From assembly GCA_903850745.1 (NCBI GenBank), contig CAINMH010000029.1, forward strand, positions 1 to 39,302: a stretch of DNA of 39,302 bases, written 5' to 3'. A program made the position numbers and the translations under genes. The stretch is from an uncultured bacterium. GTDB lineage: Bacteria > Actinomycetota > Actinomycetes > S36-B12. Below are positions 1-9,848 of this stretch, one piece after another. Below the pieces are notes generated by a model. That model made no database searches. It saw only the letters and a program-made list of their open reading frames with translations, and was not told the DNA's origin. Positions within the stretch are counted from its first letter, which is position 1, and each line of letters begins with the position of its first letter.

Positions 1-459
1 CATCGCATGCGGCGGCCTAGCCATGCCTGGGAGCAAAGGCGCCAAAAGATCTTGCTTTTCGTAGATCAGGGAATCGCGCGTGTGATCGGCAAGTTCGTAT
101 TCGTTGGTCATCGTGAGCGCGCGAGTTGGGCAGGCTTCGATGCACAGTCCACAGAAAATGCAGCGCAAGTAGTTGATTTGATAAACGCGTCCGTAACGCT
201 CACCTGGTGAGAAGCGCTCGCCGTCGGTGTTGTCTCCGCCTTGTACGAGTATCGCGTCAGCGGGACATGCCCACGCGCACAATTCGCAGCCCACGCACTT
301 CTCCAGTCCGTCTGCCCAGCGGTTGAGCTGGTGACGACCGTGGTAACGCGGCTTGGACTGCGGCCCACTCTCGGGGTACTGCTCTGTGACGACCTTTTTG
401 AACATCGTGCGGAATGTGACTCCAAATCCACGCGCTGCCGGGGACACCAGATCAGGCAT
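1..459 (-). CDS. nuoI: NADH-quinone oxidoreductase subunit I (partial, C-terminus off window)
   Basis: This is the start of the two-cluster ferredoxin-like subunit of complex I, which passes electrons through clusters N6a and N6b towards NuoB. The 153 residues visible show two CxxCxxCxxxCP motifs: Cys55, 58, 61 and 65, and Cys100, 103, 106 and 110. The frame is open to the left edge, so the C-terminus is missing. The ATG at 459 is preceded by GGAGGTAACTG, a strong ribosome-binding site lying inside the end of nuoH; the two genes overlap by 8 nt (nuoH stops at 452). It is the ninth gene of the nuo operon, and nuoJ onward would lie outside the window. Family assignment is certain from the cluster motifs and the gene order. 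Confidence 0.97.
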   Translation of the reverse strand, partial: MPDLVSPAARGFGVTFRTMFKKVVTEQYPESGPQSKPRYHGRHQLNRWADGLEKCVGCELCAWACPADAILVQGGDNTDGERFSPGERYGRVYQINYLRCIFCGLCIEACPTRALTMTNEYELADHTRDSLIYEKQDLLAPLLPGMARPPHAM

Positions 460-1744
460 CAGTTACCTCCGTGTCTGGGGTACGCGCTGCGGCACGCCGC
501 GACGTGTAGGTGAATTCTTGACCGGGCAGTGGTGGCACCGGGAAACCGCCAGCGAATGGATCAAACGGTTGACCCAGCCGTTCTTCTTCGTCGATTCGTG
601 CATCTTCGGCTTTGCGAGACGCTCGCACCGAAAGGATCCAGCCGATGATGAGTATCAGCGCCAGTACACCGGCTGCCAGAAAGAGCAACTGTTGAGTGTT
701 GAAGGCAAACTCGTTACGTACGACACGTGCCACAGCGACAATCACAATCCAGGCAATGGATGCTGGGATGAGGAACTTCCAGCCAAACTTCATGAACTGG
801 TCGTATCGCAATCGTGGCAGGGTTCCGCGAAGCCAGATAAACGCAAAGATGAAGAGTTGCACCTTGACCAGGAACCACAGGATCGGCCACCAACCGGAGT
901 TGGCGCCTTCCCAGATCGAGATCGGCCACGGTGCGCGCCATCCACCGAGGAACAGCGTGGTAGCCAGTGCCGAGACAGTCACCATGTTGATGTATTCAGC
1001 AAGGAAGAACAAGGCGAACTTCAACGAGGAGTACTCGGTGTGGAATCCGCCGACGAGTTCGCCTTCTGCCTCGGGAAGGTCGAATGGCGCGCGGTTAGTC
1101 TCTCCCACCATCGCAGTTGCGTAGATAAGGAATGAAGGAAGCAGGATCACGCAGTACCAAATTGGCTCCTGCGCCGCCACAATCGCACTCGTGCTCATGG
1201 AGCCGGCGTAGAGGAACACAGCCACAAAAGACAGTGACATCGCGATCTCGTAGGAGATCATCTGGGCGCTTGATCGCAAACCACCCAGTAGTGGATATGT
1301 CGAACCGGACGCCCAACCCGCAAGAACGATGCCGTAGATGCCGATGGAAGCGATGGCGATGACGTATAGGACCGAGACAGGGAAATCAGTGAGCTGCAAT
1401 GCGGTCTCAACGCCGAACATCGAGACGTTAGGCCCCAACGGGATAACAGCGAACGCCACAAATGCCATGGACGCCGAGATCACCGGTGCAATCCAGTAGA
1501 CCGCCATGTGCGCGGTCCGCGGAATGATTTCTTCCTTGAGCGCGAGCTTGATGCCATCCATGAGCGACTGAAGCAAGCCGAAAGGTCCAACGCGATTTGG
1601 CCCAATGCGGTTCTGCATGCGCGCGACCACACGACGTTCCCACCAGATGGTGAACAAAGTCAGGAGCACGAGAATCGCAAAGATCGCGACAACCTTGATG
1701 AGAACGATCCACCAAGGATCATTGCCGAAAGTGCTCGAGCTCAT
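452..1744 (-). CDS. nuoH: NADH-quinone oxidoreductase subunit H
   Basis: Membrane subunit of complex I that forms most of the quinone chamber with NuoB and NuoD and connects it to the proton pumps. The 430-residue protein has the expected run of hydrophobic segments, beginning at about residue 12, and the conserved family stretches [26 protein letters not shown] and [13 protein letters not shown]. After the last membrane helix there is a charged, proline-rich tail ending in roughly [18 protein letters not shown], which is longer than the enterobacterial protein; such tails are common in actinobacteria. The ATG at 1744 overlaps the nuoG stop as ATGA, so translation is probably coupled. Confidence 0.97.
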   Translation of the reverse strand: MSSSTFGNDPWWIVLIKVVAIFAILVLLTLFTIWWERRVVARMQNRIGPNRVGPFGLLQSLMDGIKLALKEEIIPRTAHMAVYWIAPVISASMAFVAFAVIPLGPNVSMFGVETALQLTDFPVSVLYVIAIASIGIYGIVLAGWASGSTYPLLGGLRSSAQMISYEIAMSLSFVAVFLYAGSMSTSAIVAAQEPIWYCVILLPSFLIYATAMVGETNRAPFDLPEAEGELVGGFHTEYSSLKFALFFLAEYINMVTVSALATTLFLGGWRAPWPISIWEGANSGWWPILWFLVKVQLFIFAFIWLRGTLPRLRYDQFMKFGWKFLIPASIAWIVIVAVARVVRNEFAFNTQQLLFLAAGVLALILIIGWILSVRASRKAEDARIDEEERLGQPFDPFAGGFPVPPLPGQEFTYTSRRAAARTPDTEVTDA

Positions 1745-4137
1745 GCCGCTCCTCCCGAGACACGGACTGGCTGACCAGGTGCGACCCCGAGACTGGCGAT
1801 CGCACAGTCAGAAGCGTTGCTTGGCAGCCACACGGCATTGTCGACAATGCTGCCGATCTCGACGGGCATCGAGACGCTACCTGCGGGCCCCGTGACAGTG
1901 ACCCGCTGGCCAGCAGCAACACCCAGAGAAGCGGCAGTCGCTGCCGACACAACCGCCACCGTGCGACGGCGGGTCCCCGCAAGATTTGGCTCGCCTTCCT
2001 GCAGCGCCGCATCATCGAGCAGGAGACGCCACGTCACCAAGAGCGGGCCACCGGTCTGCTCTGCTGCTGCTGAATCACTAGGCGCCACTGCGCGCGCGCC
2101 AGTCCAAGGCCCGAGCGAATCGAGTTCGTTGCGGAGTGACTTCACGTCACCTCGACCGATAGAACTATCCATGACATCAGCGAGCATCGCTAGCACGCGG
2201 CCATCAGACATCATCAGCGCATCGCCAAACACGCGGGCAAACGGCCGACGCCGGCCTTCCCAGTCGACGAACGTGCCTGACTTCTCCGTGACAACAGCAA
2301 CCGGCAGGACTACGTCGGCTCGGTCGGTGACCTCCGTGCGTCGAGTCTCGAGACTGACAACGAACCCTGCGTTATCGAGTGCGCGACGCATCGCTGCTGG
2401 CTGAGCAGCATCACGGGGTTCGAGGCCACCCACGACGAGCGCGCCGAGCCCACCGGCGGCGGCAGCGGACACAATCGAGGCCCCATCTCGACCCACGCTG
2501 GTCGGCAGGTCCGCAGCGTCAACGCCCCAGACCTGCGCTAGCTGCGCACGTGCGTGTACATCGTCTAGAGGACGTCCCCCTGGAAGAAGCCCGGACAGTG
2601 CACCGGCTTCGAGCGCACCCCGCTCACCTGCACGACGTGGAACCCAGCCAATGCGAGCGCCAGTCGCGGCAGCCAGTGCCGCTACGGCAGATGGTCCACC
2701 GCTGACATCAGCGATCCGCTCCCCCACCAGAATCACCGCACCAGGCTGGCGCAATGCCTCCGCAATCGAGGCTCCATTGGGCACGTCCCCGCCACCTTGC
2801 GCCAGAGCGTGAAGCGCACCTGCATCAGCGCCTGGGGCTATTGGCGCCCACTCCCCGGCGATCTTCTCTAGTCCACGGCTCGCGATGGGACTTAGCGCAA
2901 CAACGCGAAGTCCTCGACGAAGCGAAGCGGCGCGCAGGCGAAGCAGCACGATCGGCGATTCGTCCTCTGGCTCGAAAGCGACCAAGAGGACGATTGGCGC
3001 CTTATCAAGATCGGCATAGGTAGGACCACAATCGCCCGCGATACTCGCACGCAGGAACGCCGCCTCTTCGCTCGAAGAACGACGCGCACGGAAGTCGATA
3101 TCGTCCGTGCCGAGTACGACGCGGGCGAACTTGGCGTACGCGTAGGCATCCTCCATCGTGAGGCGCCCACCTGTGAGCACTGCGGTGCTACCTTGCGCGG
3201 AGCGCAATCCGCGGGCAGCCACATCAAGTGCTTCTGGCCAAGAGGCAACCCGCAGCTCACCGTTTTCGCGGATCATCGGGCTATTGATGCGGTCCTGGCT
3301 GAGGTACGTAAATGCGAAACGACCCTTATCGCAATTCCAGTCTTCATTGACGTCGGCATCGTGCCAAGCAAGTCGACGAGTCACTTCTCCGCGACGTGCA
3401 TCGGTTCGCAGGGAACAGCCAGATGCGCAGTGCTCACACGTGGTGGGTGTGGACACGAGGTCAAATGGGCGTGCACGGAAGCGGTATGAGGAACTCGTCA
3501 GCGCGCCGACTGGGCAGATCTGAATCGTGTTGCCCGAGAAGTACGAGTCAAACGGCTCGTCATTCGCGACACCCACCTGTTGCTTGGCGCCTCGCTCAAG
3601 TAATTCGAGCTTGGGATCGCCGGCGATCTGGTCGGCAAAGCGAGTGCATCGAGCACACGACACACAGCGCTCACGATCGAGCAAGATCTCGGTGTTGATC
3701 GGCACAGGCTTGTCGAAGATTCGCTTCGGGATATCGTGACGCGACTCCGCGCGGCCAGCCGACATCGCCTGGTTCTGCAGCGGGCACTCTCCACCCTTGT
3801 CGCACACCGGGCAATCGAGTGGATGATTAGCAAGCAAGAACTCCATCACGCCTTGCTGCGCTTTTTCGGCGACCTCGGATGAGCGCTGGGTACGAACCTT
3901 CATCCCCGGCGTTAACTCGATCGCACAAGCGGGCTGAGGCTTGGGGTTGCCTTCGATCTCGACAAGACACATGCGGCACGCGGCCACGGGCGCCAGAAGC
4001 GGGTGATCACAGAATCGCGGGACCTCAGTGCCGATCAACTCCGCGGCACGGATGATCAGCGTGCCCTTCGGGACGTTCATTTCTACGCCGTCAATTTCGA
4101 CGTTGATGAGATCTGAGGTTTCGGGGGCGAGTGTCAT
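1741..4137 (-). CDS. nuoG: NADH-quinone oxidoreductase subunit G
   Basis: The large iron-sulfur subunit of the complex I peripheral arm, 798 residues. The N-terminal ferredoxin domain holds a 2Fe-2S set at Cys43, 54, 57 and 71. His105, Cys109, Cys112 and Cys118 form the His-ligated N5 cluster, and Cys158, 161, 164 and 208 form the next 4Fe-4S cluster. Cys234, 237, 241 and 269 (CxxCxxxC then C) match the extra N7 cluster that only some lineages keep. The rest is a degenerate molybdopterin-oxidoreductase-like domain with alanine- and glycine-rich stretches. The start overlaps the nuoF stop by 4 nt (ATGA). Confidence 0.97.
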   Translation of the reverse strand: MTLAPETSDLINVEIDGVEMNVPKGTLIIRAAELIGTEVPRFCDHPLLAPVAACRMCLVEIEGNPKPQPACAIELTPGMKVRTQRSSEVAEKAQQGVMEFLLANHPLDCPVCDKGGECPLQNQAMSAGRAESRHDIPKRIFDKPVPINTEILLDRERCVSCARCTRFADQIAGDPKLELLERGAKQQVGVANDEPFDSYFSGNTIQICPVGALTSSSYRFRARPFDLVSTPTTCEHCASGCSLRTDARRGEVTRRLAWHDADVNEDWNCDKGRFAFTYLSQDRINSPMIRENGELRVASWPEALDVAARGLRSAQGSTAVLTGGRLTMEDAYAYAKFARVVLGTDDIDFRARRSSSEEAAFLRASIAGDCGPTYADLDKAPIVLLVAFEPEDESPIVLLRLRAASLRRGLRVVALSPIASRGLEKIAGEWAPIAPGADAGALHALAQGGGDVPNGASIAEALRQPGAVILVGERIADVSGGPSAVAALAAATGARIGWVPRRAGERGALEAGALSGLLPGGRPLDDVHARAQLAQVWGVDAADLPTSVGRDGASIVSAAAAGGLGALVVGGLEPRDAAQPAAMRRALDNAGFVVSLETRRTEVTDRADVVLPVAVVTEKSGTFVDWEGRRRPFARVFGDALMMSDGRVLAMLADVMDSSIGRGDVKSLRNELDSLGPWTGARAVAPSDSAAAEQTGGPLLVTWRLLLDDAALQEGEPNLAGTRRRTVAVVSAATAASLGVAAGQRVTVTGPAGSVSMPVEIGSIVDNAVWLPSNASDCAIASLGVAPGQPVRVSGGAA

Positions 4138-5438
4138 CGGGCTGTCGCCTCCGAGAACAGGTATGACGCAGCGGGAGCAAACTCCAGCTCAGCTGCCTGA
4201 CTTGTGCCGGCTTCAAATTCGTTGCGGAAGTACTTCAGAGCCGCCGGGTATGGGGTCGCCGCAGCGTCTCCAAGCGCACAGAAGGAACGACCACCGATCT
4301 GGTCACAAAGATCCACGAGTGTGTCGATCTCGGCCGCACTGCCGTGGCCGTGTTCGAAGCGTTCGAGCACACCCGTGATCCAGTACGTGCCTTCGCGGCA
4401 GGGAGTGCATTTGCCGCAGGACTCATGCTTGTAGAACTCAAGCCAGCGGGTCACGGCGCGCACGACACTGACTGTGTCGTCGAACAACATCGGAGTGCCA
4501 GTGCCCAGCATGGTCCCCGCAGCAGCCATCTCTTCGTAGGTGAGCGGAAGATCAAGGTGCTCAGCAGTAAGCATGGGCACCGACGAACCGCCAGGCAGCC
4601 AAAACTTCACTGGTCGGCCGCCGCGCATGCCACCTGCGTAATCAAGAAGCTCGCGCATGGTGACACCAAGCGGCGCTTCGTAGATGCCGGGACGATTGAC
4701 GTGGCCGGAGATGGCAAAGACTTTGAACCCAGGAGATTTCTCGGTACCGAACTTGCGGAACCACTCGACACCGTTGTTCACGATGAATGGAACATTGCAA
4801 ATTGTCTCTACGTTGTTGACCACCGTCGGCGAGGCGTACAGGCCCGCAACTGCAGGGAATGGCGGCTTGAGCCGTGGTTGCCCACGACGCCCCTCGAGTG
4901 AATCCAGAAGAGCTGTCTCTTCGCCACAGATGTACGCGCCTGCACCTGAGTGAATCGTGACGCGCAGATTGAATCCGCTACCAAGAATGTTGTCGCCCAG
5001 GAGACCGGCCTGCTCCGCTTCACGAACCGCTGCGGCTACGCGACGGATCGCTTGGGGTACTTCACCACGGATGTAGATGAATGCGTGATTTGCGCGAATC
5101 GCATAGGACGAGATGATCACGCCCTCAATCAGAGTGTGCGGAGTAGCCATCATGATCGGGATGTCTTTGCAGGCCCCTGGCTCAGACTCATCGGCATTCA
5201 CAACGAGGTAGTGCGGCTTGCCATCGTTCTGCGGGACAAAGCTCCACTTGAGCCCGGTGGGGAATCCGGCGCCGCCGCGACCGCGAAGTCCGGTGTCCTT
5301 GACAGTGGAGATAATCGCGTCTGGCTCTTGCTGAAGCGCCTTGGCGAGTGCCGTATATCCACCGATCGCGCGGTAGCCAGCGAGCGTATAGAGGTCAGGA
5401 CGATCCCAATGCGCAGTGATAACCGGAGTGAGAGTCAT
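4134..5438 (-). CDS. nuoF: NADH-quinone oxidoreductase subunit F
   Basis: The NADH- and FMN-binding subunit of complex I, where NADH is oxidised. In the 434-residue product, GRGGAGFP (53-60) and CGEETALL (171-178) are the NADH/FMN signatures. Cys341, 344 and 347 (ESCGKCTPCREG) with Cys387 ligate the N3 4Fe-4S cluster. The reading frame is open further upstream, but that extension would lie within nuoE. The ATG at 5438 was chosen because it gives the normal family N-terminus, follows the nuoE stop by one base, and has AGGGGA about 6 nt upstream. Confidence 0.96.
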   Translation of the reverse strand: MTLTPVITAHWDRPDLYTLAGYRAIGGYTALAKALQQEPDAIISTVKDTGLRGRGGAGFPTGLKWSFVPQNDGKPHYLVVNADESEPGACKDIPIMMATPHTLIEGVIISSYAIRANHAFIYIRGEVPQAIRRVAAAVREAEQAGLLGDNILGSGFNLRVTIHSGAGAYICGEETALLDSLEGRRGQPRLKPPFPAVAGLYASPTVVNNVETICNVPFIVNNGVEWFRKFGTEKSPGFKVFAISGHVNRPGIYEAPLGVTMRELLDYAGGMRGGRPVKFWLPGGSSVPMLTAEHLDLPLTYEEMAAAGTMLGTGTPMLFDDTVSVVRAVTRWLEFYKHESCGKCTPCREGTYWITGVLERFEHGHGSAAEIDTLVDLCDQIGGRSFCALGDAAATPYPAALKYFRNEFEAGTSQAAELEFAPAASYLFSEATAR

Positions 5439-5439
5439 G

Positions 5440-6093
5440 TCAGTTCCCCTGCCCTGCCGTGGGAGCAGACATCCCGCGCTCCTGCGCAACGCGCAAGCCA
5501 GCAAGCATGAGTTCGTCGGCGACTGGACCTTCCCCAGCAAGTCCGTCATCTGGGAACGCGAGGGTACGCTCCGTCGCCGTGAAGTTACGGATCACTGGAC
5601 CACGTGTCGATCGAACTTCCTCGCCACGAGCCAACTGATCAATGACGTCGATCGCGCTCGCAGGGGTCTGCTGATCCATGAATTCCCAGTCAACAGTCAT
5701 GACAGGAGCGTGCGTACACGCGGCCTGACACTCGATGCGCTCAAGCCAGAACTTGCCATCAGGAGTCGATTCGTCATGCCCAACACCGAGACGCTCCGAA
5801 AGCGCTGCGTAGACGGCATCGCCACCCAAGAGGCCACACAAAGTATTGGTGCAAACGCCGATGTGATGCTTGCCCACCGGGCGACGCTTGTACATGGTGT
5901 AGAACGTCGCGACCGCAGCAACCTCAGCGGGTGTGATGCTGAGGACGTCGGCGCACAAAGCCATTCCTTCGGTCGTGACCTCGGACTGCACACTTTGCAC
6001 AAGGTGCAGCATTGGAAGCAGCGCCGACCGCGGGTCGGGGTAGCGCTGCTTGATCTGCTCCATTTCGGCGCGGATCTCGGGGCCAAGTGTCAT
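5440..6093 (-). CDS. nuoE: NADH-quinone oxidoreductase subunit E
   Basis: Thioredoxin-fold 2Fe-2S subunit of complex I (cluster N1a) that sits beside NuoF. The 217 residues carry Cys81 and Cys86 (CTNTLC) and Cys122 and Cys126 (CQAAC), the usual ligand pattern C-x4-C...C-x3-C. The N-terminal helical part (about 1-70) includes the conserved ALLPMLHLVQ stretch. It starts 17 nt after the nuoD stop. The tail beyond about residue 170 is a variable actinobacterial extension. Confidence 0.96.
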   Translation of the reverse strand: MTLGPEIRAEMEQIKQRYPDPRSALLPMLHLVQSVQSEVTTEGMALCADVLSITPAEVAAVATFYTMYKRRPVGKHHIGVCTNTLCGLLGGDAVYAALSERLGVGHDESTPDGKFWLERIECQAACTHAPVMTVDWEFMDQQTPASAIDVIDQLARGEEVRSTRGPVIRNFTATERTLAFPDDGLAGEGPVADELMLAGLRVAQERGMSAPTAGQGN

Positions 6094-6110
6094 CAGTTGT
6101 CCGTTCTTCC

Positions 6111-7460
6111 TCAGCGGTCCACGCCGCCCATGACGGGATCGATGCTCGCCACGGCAGCCACGACGTCGGCAATCTGACTGCCTTCGGACATGGACGCCAC
6201 GGACTGAAGGTTCGTGAAGGATGGATCGCGGTAGTGCACCCGGTAGGGCTGCGTGCCGCCCGCGCTCACGATGTGTACGCCGAGTTCGCCGCGCGGTGAC
6301 TCGATGGCGCTATACACCTGACCTGCTGGGACCCGGAAGCCCTCAGTGACCAGTTTGAAGTGATGGATGAGGGCCTCCATCGATTGAGACATGATCTCTT
6401 TGATGTGCTCAGGTGAGTTGCCCTGACCGTCTGACCCGATAGAAAGCTTTGCGGGCCAGCCCACTTTACGATCCTCGATCATGACTGGACCTGGCTTGAG
6501 TCGATCCAAACATTGCTCAACGATGCGCATTGACTCCGCCATCTCGGCAACGCGAATCAAGAATCGGCCATACGCATCGCAGGTGGTCTGTGTCGGGATG
6601 TCGAATTCGTAGGTCTCGTATCCGCAGTAAGGCGAGGCCTTACGCAGATCATGCGGCAACCCCGATGCACGCAGGATTGGCCCGGTAATGCCCAGTGCCA
6701 TGCAGCCAGCCAGATCGAGATAGCCCACCCCTGCTGTGCGCCCCATCCAGATCTGGTTATCGACAAGCAGATCAGTGGTGTCCTTCATGCGCTTCTTGAG
6801 CAACGGCAACGTCTCGCGAATGCGGCGCTCTCCATCTTCGGGGAGATCATTGGCCACACCACCGGGACGGATGTAGGCGCTATTCATGCGCAGGCCAGTG
6901 ATCATCTCGAAAATGTCGAGGACGAGTTCGCGCTCTCGGAAGCCGAACGTCATCGCAGTCAGGGCACCGAGTTCCATGCCGCCAGTTGCGAGCGCAACAA
7001 GATGTGACGAAATGCGATTGAGCTCCATCATCATCACGCGAATGGTCGTAGCGCGTTCTGGAATCTGATCGGTAACACCAAGGAGTTTCTCTACGCCGAG
7101 GCAGTACGCAGTCTCATTGAAGAATGGAGCGAGGTAGTCCATGCGAGTCACATAGGTGACGCCCTGAGTCCAGTTGCGGTATTCCATGTTTTTCTCGATG
7201 CCGGTATGCAGGTAACCAATGCCGCAACGCGCCTCAGTGACTGTCTCACCATCGAGCTCGAGAATCAGTCGAAGGACACCGTGCGTCGATGGGTGCTGCG
7301 GACCCATGTTGACGACGATTCGCTCTTGCTTGCCTTCATTCGGCGCCTTGATGGAGTCCCAGTCGCCACCGGACACTGTGTAGACAGTGCCCTCAGTGGT
7401 GTCGTACGACGTTGCGTACGGATCCGTGTCCTCATCGACGAACTTAACCTGTTCAGACAT
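6111..7460 (-). CDS. nuoD: NADH-quinone oxidoreductase subunit D
   Basis: The 49-kDa-type subunit of complex I, related to [NiFe]-hydrogenase large subunits, which forms the quinone site with NuoB. The 449 residues include the hallmark GPQHPSTHG (53-61), the central helices with ELNRISSHL, and ESPRGELG near the C-terminus; the protein ends in VMGGVDR, as family members do. The first 45 or so residues are an acidic extension typical of actinobacterial NuoD. Its ATG shares one base with the nuoC stop (TGATG), a layout that favours translational coupling. Confidence 0.97.
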   Translation of the reverse strand: MSEQVKFVDEDTDPYATSYDTTEGTVYTVSGGDWDSIKAPNEGKQERIVVNMGPQHPSTHGVLRLILELDGETVTEARCGIGYLHTGIEKNMEYRNWTQGVTYVTRMDYLAPFFNETAYCLGVEKLLGVTDQIPERATTIRVMMMELNRISSHLVALATGGMELGALTAMTFGFRERELVLDIFEMITGLRMNSAYIRPGGVANDLPEDGERRIRETLPLLKKRMKDTTDLLVDNQIWMGRTAGVGYLDLAGCMALGITGPILRASGLPHDLRKASPYCGYETYEFDIPTQTTCDAYGRFLIRVAEMAESMRIVEQCLDRLKPGPVMIEDRKVGWPAKLSIGSDGQGNSPEHIKEIMSQSMEALIHHFKLVTEGFRVPAGQVYSAIESPRGELGVHIVSAGGTQPYRVHYRDPSFTNLQSVASMSEGSQIADVVAAVASIDPVMGGVDR

Positions 7461-8158
7461 CAGGCGTAACTCCTGCGCTCATTGGGCGGCGGCACCGTCG
7501 CGCCCTTGTAGACGACCGGAATGCCACCGAGCGGATAGTCCTTGCGCTGCGGGTGTCCGGGCCAGTCATCGGGCATCTGAATGCGTGTGAGCGCAGGGTG
7601 CCCCGTGAAGTCGATGCCAAAGAAATCGAAGGTCTCACGTTCATGCCAGTTGTTGGTCGGGTAGACCGCGGTGATGGACGGGATCTTCGCATCGGCATCG
7701 GGGCAGGTCACCTCCACACGAATCTGACGGCCGTGGGTGATGGAGCGGAAGTGGTAAACACCGTGAAGCTCGCGGCCCTTATCGAGCGGGTAGTGAGCGC
7801 CGCTGACACCAAGGCATAGTTCAAATCGCAGACCCGGCTCATCGCGAAGCGCCTGCACAAATCCGACGAGCTGATCGCGGCGCACGAAGAACGTGATCTC
7901 TCCACGATCCACCACAACCTTCTCGATTGCGCCAGCGACCAAGCCGCGATCAGCCATCGCAAGTTCTAGTTCCTCGGACATTTCGTCGAACCATCCACCG
8001 TACGGCTTGGCCGTCGGACCGGGCATCGCGACCGCTTCGGTAAGTCCACCGAATCCCGAGGTGTCACCGGAGCCACTGACACCAAATGCACCGTGGCGCA
8101 CGGCGATGACATCAAGTTCGGGACCGGGGGCATTGAGGGATAGCGAGTTTTCGGTCAT
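7460..8158 (-). CDS. nuoC: NADH-quinone oxidoreductase subunit C
   Basis: The 30-kDa-type peripheral subunit of complex I that braces NuoD. The C-terminal half contains the family signature around residues 185-215 ([13 protein letters not shown], followed by [23 protein letters not shown]). The product has 232 residues; the first 60 or so are a glycine-rich extension seen in actinobacterial proteins. The ATG at 8158 overlaps the nuoB stop as ATGA. NuoC and NuoD are separate genes here, not fused as in E. coli. Confidence 0.96.
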   Translation of the reverse strand: MTENSLSLNAPGPELDVIAVRHGAFGVSGSGDTSGFGGLTEAVAMPGPTAKPYGGWFDEMSEELELAMADRGLVAGAIEKVVVDRGEITFFVRRDQLVGFVQALRDEPGLRFELCLGVSGAHYPLDKGRELHGVYHFRSITHGRQIRVEVTCPDADAKIPSITAVYPTNNWHERETFDFFGIDFTGHPALTRIQMPDDWPGHPQRKDYPLGGIPVVYKGATVPPPNERRSYA

Positions 8159-8709
8159 CGAAGTAGGCCGATCATGTCCTGGGCGGGTTCAGCCAGAAGA
8201 GCAGCATTTTCCAAGACCATCTGCTCTCGTCGGGCGTCGGGGCCGAGCGGCATCGCCGCGATTTGGGCATGAATTTTCAAGATGGCGTCAATCAGCATCT
8301 CTGGGCGGGGAGGGCATCCAGGCAAATAGACATCGACAGGAACAACATGGTCAACGCCCTGCACAACTGCATAGTTGTTGAACATGCCACCGCTGGATGC
8401 GCACACACCCATGGCGAGAACCCACTTGGGATTGGCCATTTGGTCGTAGATCTGGCGAAGAACGGGTGCCATTTTCTGGCTCACGCGGCCAGCCACGATC
8501 ATCAGATCAGCCTGACGTGGCGAGGCACGGAAGACCTCCATGCCGAAGCGGGCGAGGTCATAGCGCGGGCCGCCGGCAGCCATCATTTCAATTGCACAAC
8601 AAGCCAGACCGAAAGTCGCTGGCCACAACGAACCCTTACGGGCATAGCCAGCCACCTTCTCGACTGTCGTCAGAAGTACGCCGGAGGGCAGATTCTCTTC
8701 GAGACCCAT
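8155..8709 (-). CDS. nuoB: NADH-quinone oxidoreductase subunit B
   Basis: Carries the terminal 4Fe-4S cluster N2 of complex I, which reduces the quinone. In the 184-residue product, Cys37 and Cys38 (GLACCAIEM), Cys103 (VCASSGG) and Cys132 (PGCPPRPE) are the N2 ligands. The frame stays open to an upstream start at 8766 inside nuoA. The ATG at 8709 is preferred because [10 protein letters not shown] is the usual actinobacterial N-terminus and it lies 7 nt after the nuoA stop, with TGGGAG at the end of nuoA as a ribosome-binding site. Confidence 0.96.
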   Translation of the reverse strand: MGLEENLPSGVLLTTVEKVAGYARKGSLWPATFGLACCAIEMMAAGGPRYDLARFGMEVFRASPRQADLMIVAGRVSQKMAPVLRQIYDQMANPKWVLAMGVCASSGGMFNNYAVVQGVDHVVPVDVYLPGCPPRPEMLIDAILKIHAQIAAMPLGPDARREQMVLENAALLAEPAQDMIGLLR

Positions 8710-8716
8710 TACAGAT

Positions 8717-9076
8717 TTACTCCCACTCCAGGCCGCGTCGACGCCATACGTAGGCGTAGACGACAAGGACGGTTCCGATGAAAATCAGCATCTCGATGAG
8801 ACCGAATAAAGCAAGCTTGTCGAAGGCGACTGCCCACGGATAGAGAAACACGATTTCGATGTCAAAAACGATAAACAGCATCGCGGTGAGGTAGTACTTC
8901 ACCGGGAAATGGCCACCACCGACGGGCTGTGGCGTCGGGTCAATGCCGCACTCGTAAGCATCTCGCTTGGCACGGTTGTAGCGCTTGGGGCCAGTGAAAG
9001 ACGTCAGGGTCACCGAAAAGATCGCAAATGCAGCACCGAGTGCCAGCAGAACGAGAATTGGCGCATAGACGTTCAC
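8717..9076 (-). CDS. nuoA: NADH-quinone oxidoreductase subunit A
   Basis: Small membrane subunit of complex I and first gene of the operon. The 119 residues form three hydrophobic segments (about 5-27, 63-82 and 88-110). The loop after helix 1 carries the conserved YECGIDP with its cysteine, followed by [18 protein letters not shown]. The start codon is GTG at 9076. An ATG further upstream is out of frame and meets a stop at once. No Shine-Dalgarno sequence is visible, but a TAGGAT box lies exactly 6 nt upstream, so the operon mRNA is probably leaderless. Confidence 0.95.
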   Translation of the reverse strand: MNVYAPILVLLALGAAFAIFSVTLTSFTGPKRYNRAKRDAYECGIDPTPQPVGGGHFPVKYYLTAMLFIVFDIEIVFLYPWAVAFDKLALFGLIEMLIFIGTVLVVYAYVWRRRGLEWE

Positions 9077-9088
9077 GACGTCATCCTA
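9077..9088 (-). promoter_or_regulatory. Leaderless promoter of the nuo operon
   Basis: On the minus strand TAGGAT (9088-9083) is followed by GACGTC and then the GTG start of nuoA. A TANNNT box 6 nt before a start codon places the transcription start at or next to the start codon. No clear -35 box is seen 16-19 nt further upstream, which is common for actinobacterial promoters. This is an inference from spacing only. Confidence 0.55.
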
Positions 9089-9090
9089 GG

Positions 9091-9136
9091 GGCGACCCGT
9101 CATAACGTGCGGAGGGGTACCCGTGTGTGGCGACCC
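9091..9136. repeat. Pair of 8-bp direct repeats upstream of nuoA
   Basis: GGCGACCC occurs at 9091-9098 and again at 9129-9136, 38 bp apart, upstream of the nuo -10 box. The 8-bp palindrome GGGTACCC lies between the copies at 9115-9122. The spacing is close to a whole number of helical turns, so a regulator site is possible, but the repeats are short and could be chance. Confidence 0.3.
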
Positions 9137-9826
9137 TCACGCAATGCCGCGGTGGAGAGCAACAATGCCGCCAGTGAGGTTCATCCACTGCACGGAATTC
9201 CATCCAGAATCCATCATGAGATCGGCCAACCCAGCCTGGTTCGGCCAGTCGCGAATTGATTCGGCCAAATAGACGTAGGCATCAGGATTGCTGGACACCC
9301 GTCGGGCGATTCCAGGCACCAACGCCATCAGGTAGTCCGAGTAGACGGCCCGCAACGGGCGCCACGTCGGGTGAGAGAACTCACACACGACTAGTCGTCC
9401 GCCAGGGCGCACGACGCGCCGAATTTCGCGAAGCGCGGCACCCGCGTCTGCCGTGTTGCGCAGACCGAAGGACATCGTGGCGGCATCGAAGGCTGCGTCA
9501 GCGAACGGCAGCCGCAGCGCATCGCCAGCCACAAATGGGAGGTCTGGACAGCGGAGCATGCCCACTTCCAGCATGCCGATGGAGAAGTCGCAGGGGACTA
9601 CGTAGGCGCCGCGTGCGGCAAAGGGCAGGCTGGAAGTGCCTGTCCCAGCGGCTAGATCCAGAATCCGCTGTCCTGGCTGGACATCGACAGCATTGACGAC
9701 AGCACGGCGCCATAAACGGGTTTGACCCAGCGCGAGTAGGTCATTTGTGACGTCGTAGCGCTCAGCGACGTCGTTAAACATCGCCGCCACGTCACTCGGC
9801 TGCTTGTCCAGTTCTGCGCGAGACAC
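9137..9826 (-). CDS. menG: Demethylmenaquinone methyltransferase
   Basis: Class I SAM-dependent methyltransferase for the last step of menaquinone synthesis (demethylmenaquinone to menaquinone). The 229-residue product has motif [10 protein letters not shown] (56-64), the family stretch [14 protein letters not shown] near the N-terminus, and MSFGLRN and the VVCEFSHP-type motifs further on. An ATG at 9850 is possible, but the GTG at 9826 gives the standard actinobacterial beginning MSRAELDK and has a TACGAT box exactly 6 nt upstream, so it was preferred. It lies divergent to menF and 60 bp downstream of the nuo operon start. Confidence 0.92.
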   Translation of the reverse strand: MSRAELDKQPSDVAAMFNDVAERYDVTNDLLALGQTRLWRRAVVNAVDVQPGQRILDLAAGTGTSSLPFAARGAYVVPCDFSIGMLEVGMLRCPDLPFVAGDALRLPFADAAFDAATMSFGLRNTADAGAALREIRRVVRPGGRLVVCEFSHPTWRPLRAVYSDYLMALVPGIARRVSSNPDAYVYLAESIRDWPNQAGLADLMMDSGWNSVQWMNLTGGIVALHRGIA

Positions 9827-9838
9827 GCACTGATCGTA
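9827..9838 (-). promoter_or_regulatory. Leaderless promoter of menG
   Basis: TACGAT (minus strand, 9838-9833) is followed by CAGTGC and the GTG at 9826. It shares bases 9837-9838 with the plus-strand -10 box of menF, so one polymerase at a time could open this site. Confidence 0.5.
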
Positions 9839-9848
9839 GATTGTTCCC
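9837..9848 (+). promoter_or_regulatory. Leaderless promoter of menF
   Basis: TAGATT (9837-9842) is followed by GTTCCC and the ATG at 9849. There is no Shine-Dalgarno sequence. The box overlaps the opposing menG -10 box by two bases. No convincing -35 box is seen. Confidence 0.5.

Noticed and set aside
353-1135. A 260-codon open frame on the plus strand opposite nuoH
   Set aside because: It lies wholly antisense to nuoI and nuoH, has low-complexity charged composition, no ribosome-binding site and no recognisable domain; it is a shadow of the high-GC coding strand.
4950-5510. A 186-codon plus-strand frame opposite nuoF
   Set aside because: Antisense to nuoF, whose cofactor motifs are complete; no start signal or family resemblance.
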